From NCBI GenBank assembly GCA_958423535.1, contig CATZRJ010000012.1, positions 1 to 40,656 on the forward strand: a stretch of 40,656 nucleotides of DNA. Direction: 5' to 3'. Within the stretch, counting starts at the first letter, position 1, and each line of letters begins with the position of its first letter. The notes under the pieces are model-generated. The model was not told the origin of the DNA, made no database searches, and saw only the letters and a list, made by a program, of their open reading frames with translations. Below, in pieces: positions 35,027-40,656 of this stretch. This DNA comes from an uncultured Collinsella sp. Its GTDB lineage: Bacteria; Actinomycetota; Coriobacteriia; Coriobacteriales; Coriobacteriaceae. A program made the translations under genes and the position numbers.

Positions 35027-35152
35027 GAACTTCTTCTTGTATTCGATTCTACCGATTCGCCGGACAAAAACCACCCCTGTACAGGGTATGTTCTGGATAC
35101 AAAACCACCCTGCTCGGAGGGCTTTAATCCATTTCCGCATAAACCGAGCGGT

Positions 35153-36300
35153 CTATGCGGACGGGGTCTCCGCGTCAGCGTTGCCGGTAGCCCAACGGTG
35201 ATAGCCAATCACAAACGGATCCAGATCGCCGTCGTCAAGAACGGCCTCGACGTTGCTGGTCTCCACGCCCGTGCGCAGGTCCTTAACCATCTGGTACGGG
35301 TAGAGCACGTAGCTGCGGATCTGGTTGCCAAAACCAATTGTGGTCTTGGGTCCGCGAATCTCATCCAGGGCCTCGGCGCGCTTTTCGAGCTCAATCTCGT
35401 ACAGACGCGCCTTGAGGATCTGCATGCACGCGGCCTTGTTTTGAATCTGGCTGCGCTCGTTTTGACACGTGACCACGATACCGCTGGGGAAATGCGTCAC
35501 GCGCACGGCGGAGTCGGTGGTGTTGACGCCCTGACCGCCCGGGCCGCTTGCGTGGTATACGTCGACGCGAATGTCATCGGGATTAATCTCGATATCGATA
35601 TCGTCGGGTAGCACCGGAATGACCTCGACGCCGGCAAACGTGGTCTGGCGGCGCTTCTTGTCGTCGGTGGGGCTAATGCGCACCAAGCGGTGAACTCCGG
35701 CCTCGGCGCGAAGCATGCCAAAGGCATCCTTGCCTTCGACGGTAAAGGTCGCGCGATCGATGCCGATGACCTCGGCCGCGGGGCAATCGTTGATGGTGAC
35801 CTTCCAACCGCGGCGCTGGCAGTACTTCATGTACATCTTAAAGAGCATGAAGGTCCAGTCCTGGGCCTCCAAGCCACCCTGTCCGGGCTTGATGGTCACA
35901 ATCGCGTCGCCATGGTCGAACTCCCCGGTAAACCAGCTCGCAAGCTCAAGCTCGTCGATGGCGCGGGATAGGCGCTCCGCCGTGGCGGCAGCCTCCTCAC
36001 GCAGCGCAGCGGCATCGGGGTCATCGCCCATTTCCTCGGCAAGCTCCAACGCGGCGCGAGCATCGGAAAGCTCTCCGCGCGCGGTATCCACGGCGGCGAT
36101 GTCCTCCTTGGCGCGCGCAATCTCCTCCATCGTGGCGCGAGCTGCATCGGCATCGTCCCAAAAGCCCGGGGCGACGCTTTTGGCCTCGAGCTCCGTTACG
36201 CGGGTGCGCTTCTCGTCCAAATGGAGATACGACTCGACCTCGCCGAGCCGGTCCGCAAACGCGTCCAGCTCGGCGGGCGTTACCTCTAAAGCCTCGGCCA

Positions 36301-36301
<1 letters not shown>
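35153..36301 (-). CDS. prfB: Peptide chain release factor 2, with SPT in the recognition loop
   Basis: A 382-residue class I release factor. The GGQ motif (255-257, ASGPGGQGVNTTDSAV) triggers peptide release. The C-terminal half (SGIVVTCQNERSQIQNKAA, DLRTGVETSNVEAVLDG-type) is of RF2, not RF1, type. The codon-reading tripeptide, normally Ser-Pro-Phe in RF2, reads Ser-Pro-Thr (210-212, RISPTDDKKRRQT). The frame is continuous, so the programmed +1 frameshift of many prfB genes is absent. The ATG overlaps the last base of the secA stop (TAATG), so translation is coupled. Confidence 0.95.
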
Positions 36302-39108
<2,807 letters not shown>

Positions 39109-39239
39109 GTGGTTTTCCTTTTTGGCCATCGCCCACGCCATGCAGCCTTGGGCGAGTTAAACACAGATAAATGTACTTTAGCCAAACAAGGCGCGGCCTA
39201 TACGGTCGACCTCGACCGCCACGTAATAACTACGACCAA

Positions 39240-39272
39240 CCTGCCAAAAAGGGACTGGTTTATTTTGACAGC
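39240..39272. repeat. 33-bp element, CCTGCCAAAA family, copy 2
   Basis: Starts CCTGCCAAAAA and ends TTTTGACAGC, with core GGGACTGGTTTA. It is imperfect at the right arm. It lies 33 bp from the TGGTGCA pair, upstream of secA. Confidence 0.65.
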
Positions 39273-39305
39273 TTTTATCTGGGAAAACGCTGTATCTCTG
39301 CAATT

Positions 39306-39370
39306 TGGTACAAGCTAACCCGTCCCCTTCGCACCAATCTGGTGCAATGGGGACGGGTTAGCTTGCACCA
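39306..39370. repeat. 65-bp inverted pair of TGGTGCA elements, second site
   Basis: Two 31-bp elements (39306-39336 and 39340-39370) with a 3-bp centre. Compared with 9187-9251 the two elements are placed back to back instead of face to face. The GGGGACGGGT core is exact in both arms. Confidence 0.88.
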
Positions 39371-39379
39371 ATAAAAAGA

Positions 39380-39415
39380 AAAGGGCCGCGCACCCAAACG
39401 GATGCGCAGCCCTTT
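39380..39415 (-). terminator. Intrinsic terminator of rpmE
   Basis: AAAGGGCTGCGCA pairs with TGCGCGGCCCTTT (minus strand) and TTCTTTTTAT follows. Confidence 0.88.
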
Positions 39416-39449
39416 AGCCATGAATGCGAGCGATTCCTCGGCGAGCTAT

Positions 39450-39875
39450 TTACTCAGCAGCCTCGGTGGTCTCGGCCTCGGCAGCGGCCTCCTCGACGGG
39501 AGCCTCTGCGGGAGCCTCGGCGGCCTGCTTGGCAGCCTCCTCGGCAAACTTAGCAGCACGCTTGGCCTTCTCGGCAGCCTTAGCCTCAGCGGCGGCCTTG
39601 CGAGCGGCCTCGGCCTCAGCAGCCTTGGCAGCCTTGGCAGCCTTGGCCTCCTCGGCCTTCTTGAGCTGGGCGGCAGCGGCGCCACCGAACTTGTCGGCGA
39701 AGCGCTGGACGCGTCCACCGGTGTCGACGAACTTCTGCTGGCCGGTGTAGAACGGGTGGCACTCGTTGCAAAGCTCAACCTTCATCTCGGACACGGTAGC
39801 GTGCGTCTTGAAGGTGTTGCCGCAGGAGCACGTCACCGTGCACTCGACATACTGGGGATGGATACCCTGCTTCAT
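39450..39875 (-). CDS. rpmE: Ribosomal protein L31 with long Ala/Glu/Lys-rich C-terminal tail
   Basis: A 141-residue protein. Residues 1-70 are a complete zinc-binding (C+) L31: C16 and C18 (CSCG), C36 and C39 (CNECHPFYTG). L31 bridges the small and large ribosomal subunits. Family members are usually 66-80 residues long; here about 70 residues follow, first AKAAKAAEAEAARKAAAEAK-type sequence with strong helix or coiled-coil propensity, then an acidic Pro/Ala/Glu end. Codon use in the tail is normal and a terminator follows its stop, so the extension is real. TAAGGAG precedes the ATG. Confidence 0.94.
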   Translation of the reverse strand: MKQGIHPQYVECTVTCSCGNTFKTHATVSEMKVELCNECHPFYTGQQKFVDTGGRVQRFADKFGGAAAAQLKKAEEAKAAKAAKAAEAEAARKAAAEAKAAEKAKRAAKFAEEAAKQAAEAPAEAPVEEAAAEAETTEAAE

Positions 39876-40044
39876 GGTAGGACTCCTTATTGGTCAGGCG
39901 CTGGTTACCGATCAGCGCATAAGGCGTCTTGGTTTCCGACCAAGACAACAAACTCGGCTATGGTACCACGGCGCAGCGTGTCCCACAAAAGGTTCACGGT
40001 CTTTTCGGAACGACACGAATCTGACCCATCGAAACACATCTCCA

Positions 40045-40122
40045 CCGTTCCTTCAACTGGGAAAATGCCGTCCCCGGGGCCTGAGAAGGGCCCCGGGGAC
40101 GTTCGACTGACTGCGGGAACGG
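40045..40122. repeat. Nested palindrome between rpmE and the secreted-protein gene
   Basis: An inner perfect 13-bp stem (CGTCCCCGGGGCC with GGCCCCGGGGACG, 40069-40101) is enclosed by outer arms CCGTTCC (40045-40051) and GGAACGG (40116-40122). GGGGAC occurs in the stem, as in the other palindromic families. The surrounding 39876-40164 has an open minus-strand frame but no support for a gene. Confidence 0.65.
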
Positions 40123-40164
40123 CCTTTCCGCTCAATGTGTTCGGCTGAGATCGGAAATCAACCA

Positions 40165-40183
40165 AACTGAACTAGGTTCAGTT
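40165..40183. repeat. Short palindrome, AACTGAAC-TAG-GTTCAGTT
   Basis: A perfect 8-bp stem with a 3-bp centre, in AT-richer DNA. It could be a protein-binding site for a gene outside or for the convergent unit. Its role is unknown. Confidence 0.45.
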
Positions 40184-40196
40184 GACATGGTTAAAA

Positions 40197-40228
40197 ACGA
40201 GGGGCGACGCTTTTGCGTCACCCCTCGT
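40197..40228 (-). terminator. Intrinsic terminator of the secreted-protein gene
   Basis: ACGAGGGG-GACGC pairs with GCGTC-CCCCTCGT around TTTT; five T follow on the minus strand. Confidence 0.9.
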
Positions 40229-40242
40229 CCCGGCCGGTTGCT

Positions 40243-40587
40243 TTAGTTGTACACACGGTAGTTACACTTGAACTGGGTTATGTGTCCATAGTTGGAGCGG
40301 TACCAACCCGACGTATAGCTGATTGCCTCTGCGCCTAGATAGTCGTAGCCCTTGTTGTAGCGAAGCTGACGGTAGGTCGTGTCGTACTCTGCTACGTAAA
40401 ACGTGTCTCCAGAGAAGGCTTTGTACCGGTCCTTAACCGTCGAAGCCATGTACGCGGGTTCGACATCGCCTTTCTCCCCGTTGAGCGCATAGACGGGTGC
40501 CGCGATTCCGCATAAAGCCGTTGCCACGAGGATGGCGTAGACAGCCATGCGCGACGCATTGGACTTCAGCTGTTCAAATAGTTTCAT
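40243..40587 (-). CDS. Small secreted tyrosine-rich protein of unknown function
   Basis: A 114-residue protein. A basic start and a hydrophobic stretch (MAVYAILVATALCGIAAPVYA) form a signal peptide, with likely cleavage after VYA near residue 34. The mature part of about 80 residues is rich in Tyr, Asn and Gly (EYDTTYRQLRYNKGYDYLG, SGWYRSNYGH) with one cysteine. I do not recognise a family; a small secreted peptide such as a bacteriocin is possible but unsupported. The ATG at 40587 is better placed for GAGG than the GTG at 40596. It starts 1 base after the stop of the preceding gene, so the two form an operon. Confidence 0.65.
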   Translation of the reverse strand: MKLFEQLKSNASRMAVYAILVATALCGIAAPVYALNGEKGDVEPAYMASTVKDRYKAFSGDTFYVAEYDTTYRQLRYNKGYDYLGAEAISYTSGWYRSNYGHITQFKCNYRVYN

Positions 40588-40588
40588 G

Positions 40589-40656
40589 TCATTCACCTCG
40601 CTCGTATGTATCGAGGTATTCCTGCTTGAGCGTCTGCGAGGACGACTTGATCTTTT
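40589..40656 (-). CDS. 3' end of a gene running out of the window
   Basis: The frame reads KIKSSSQTLKQEYLDTYERGE and stops at 40591-40589, one base before the secreted-protein start. The spacing of stop, ribosome site and start is typical of an operon. Too little is present to name the product. Confidence 0.5.
   Translation of the reverse strand, partial: KIKSSSQTLKQEYLDTYERGE

Noticed and set aside
34946..35140. A 64-codon leader frame ahead of the YitT gene
   Set aside because: It crosses the terminator hairpin and the YitT ribosome site and start, with no ribosome site of its own, so a leader peptide is unsupported.
39905..40165. An 86-codon minus-strand frame between rpmE and the secreted-protein gene
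   Set aside because: It runs through a nested palindrome, has no ribosome site before its start and no recognisable sequence; the palindrome explains the stretch better.

Overview
The window reads as a chromosomal segment of a high-GC member of the Coriobacteriia, most like Collinsella. This is inferred from codon bias, the unsplit secA and prfB, the split transketolase and the backbone order secA-prfB-ftsE-ftsX-rnr-smpB; no database search was possible. Nearly all of it is housekeeping or ordinary accessory metabolism. I see no phage, plasmid, CRISPR-cas or complete insertion sequence. The unusual content lies between the genes.

Layout. 1-3.3 kb: the 3' end of a YgiQ-type radical SAM gene, a CPBP membrane protease, an orphan RelB/DinJ-like antitoxin with a palindromic operator, and about 1 kb of decayed DNA. 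3.3-5.6 kb: a DEAD-box RNA helicase with a long RGG-like tail. 6.1-9.2 kb: a copper operon, copA-copZ-csoR, with a CsoR-type operator in its promoter. 9.3-12.3 kb: a zinc-ribbon membrane protein, a metal-dependent amidohydrolase and an unknown protein. 12.6-18.8 kb: gltB-gltD, the glutamate synthase pair. 19.3-20.6 kb: an Nramp metal transporter. 21.0-21.8 kb: a rubredoxin and a flavin reductase, which look like the two halves of a high-molecular-weight rubredoxin. 22.0-24.7 kb: a TPR protein and smpB, tRNA-Gln and tRNA-Glu, a MarR-associated N-terminal-domain fragment and an ArsC/Spx-like protein. 24.9-28.5 kb: a VanZ-like protein, a serine recombinase and RNase R. 28.7-30.8 kb: ftsE-ftsX, with an unusual disordered N-terminus on FtsE. 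31.2-35.0 kb: a zinc-ribbon membrane protein, the two transketolase subunits and a YitT-type membrane protein. 35.2-39.1 kb: secA-prfB, translationally coupled. 39.4-40.7 kb: ribosomal protein L31 with a long tail, and a small secreted protein that follows the end of another gene.

The intergenic DNA carries several families of short palindromic elements. The most striking is a 15-bp sequence, TCTCRATCTGTAACA, that recurs 22 times in alternating orientation at an almost fixed 40-bp pitch, in four clusters (5864-5998, 11396-11531, 18987-19201, 20610-20903). Two of these clusters bracket the Nramp gene. A second set of 31- to 33-bp elements has different terminal inverted repeats (TGGTGCA, TGATCC, CTGCCAAAA) but a shared GGGAC core; a related CTAGTCGTT palindrome forms the gltBD terminator. 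There are also two copies of a 67-bp element with AGTTGCGGTGAAAT ends, one of which supplies the stop codon of a gene, and a hairpin of about 120 bp with perfect 28-bp arms. Together they look like REP/BIME-type or miniature mobile repeats, and no transposase that could move them lies in the window.

A further point worth checking is release factor 2, whose codon-recognition tripeptide reads Ser-Pro-Thr where the family has Ser-Pro-Phe.
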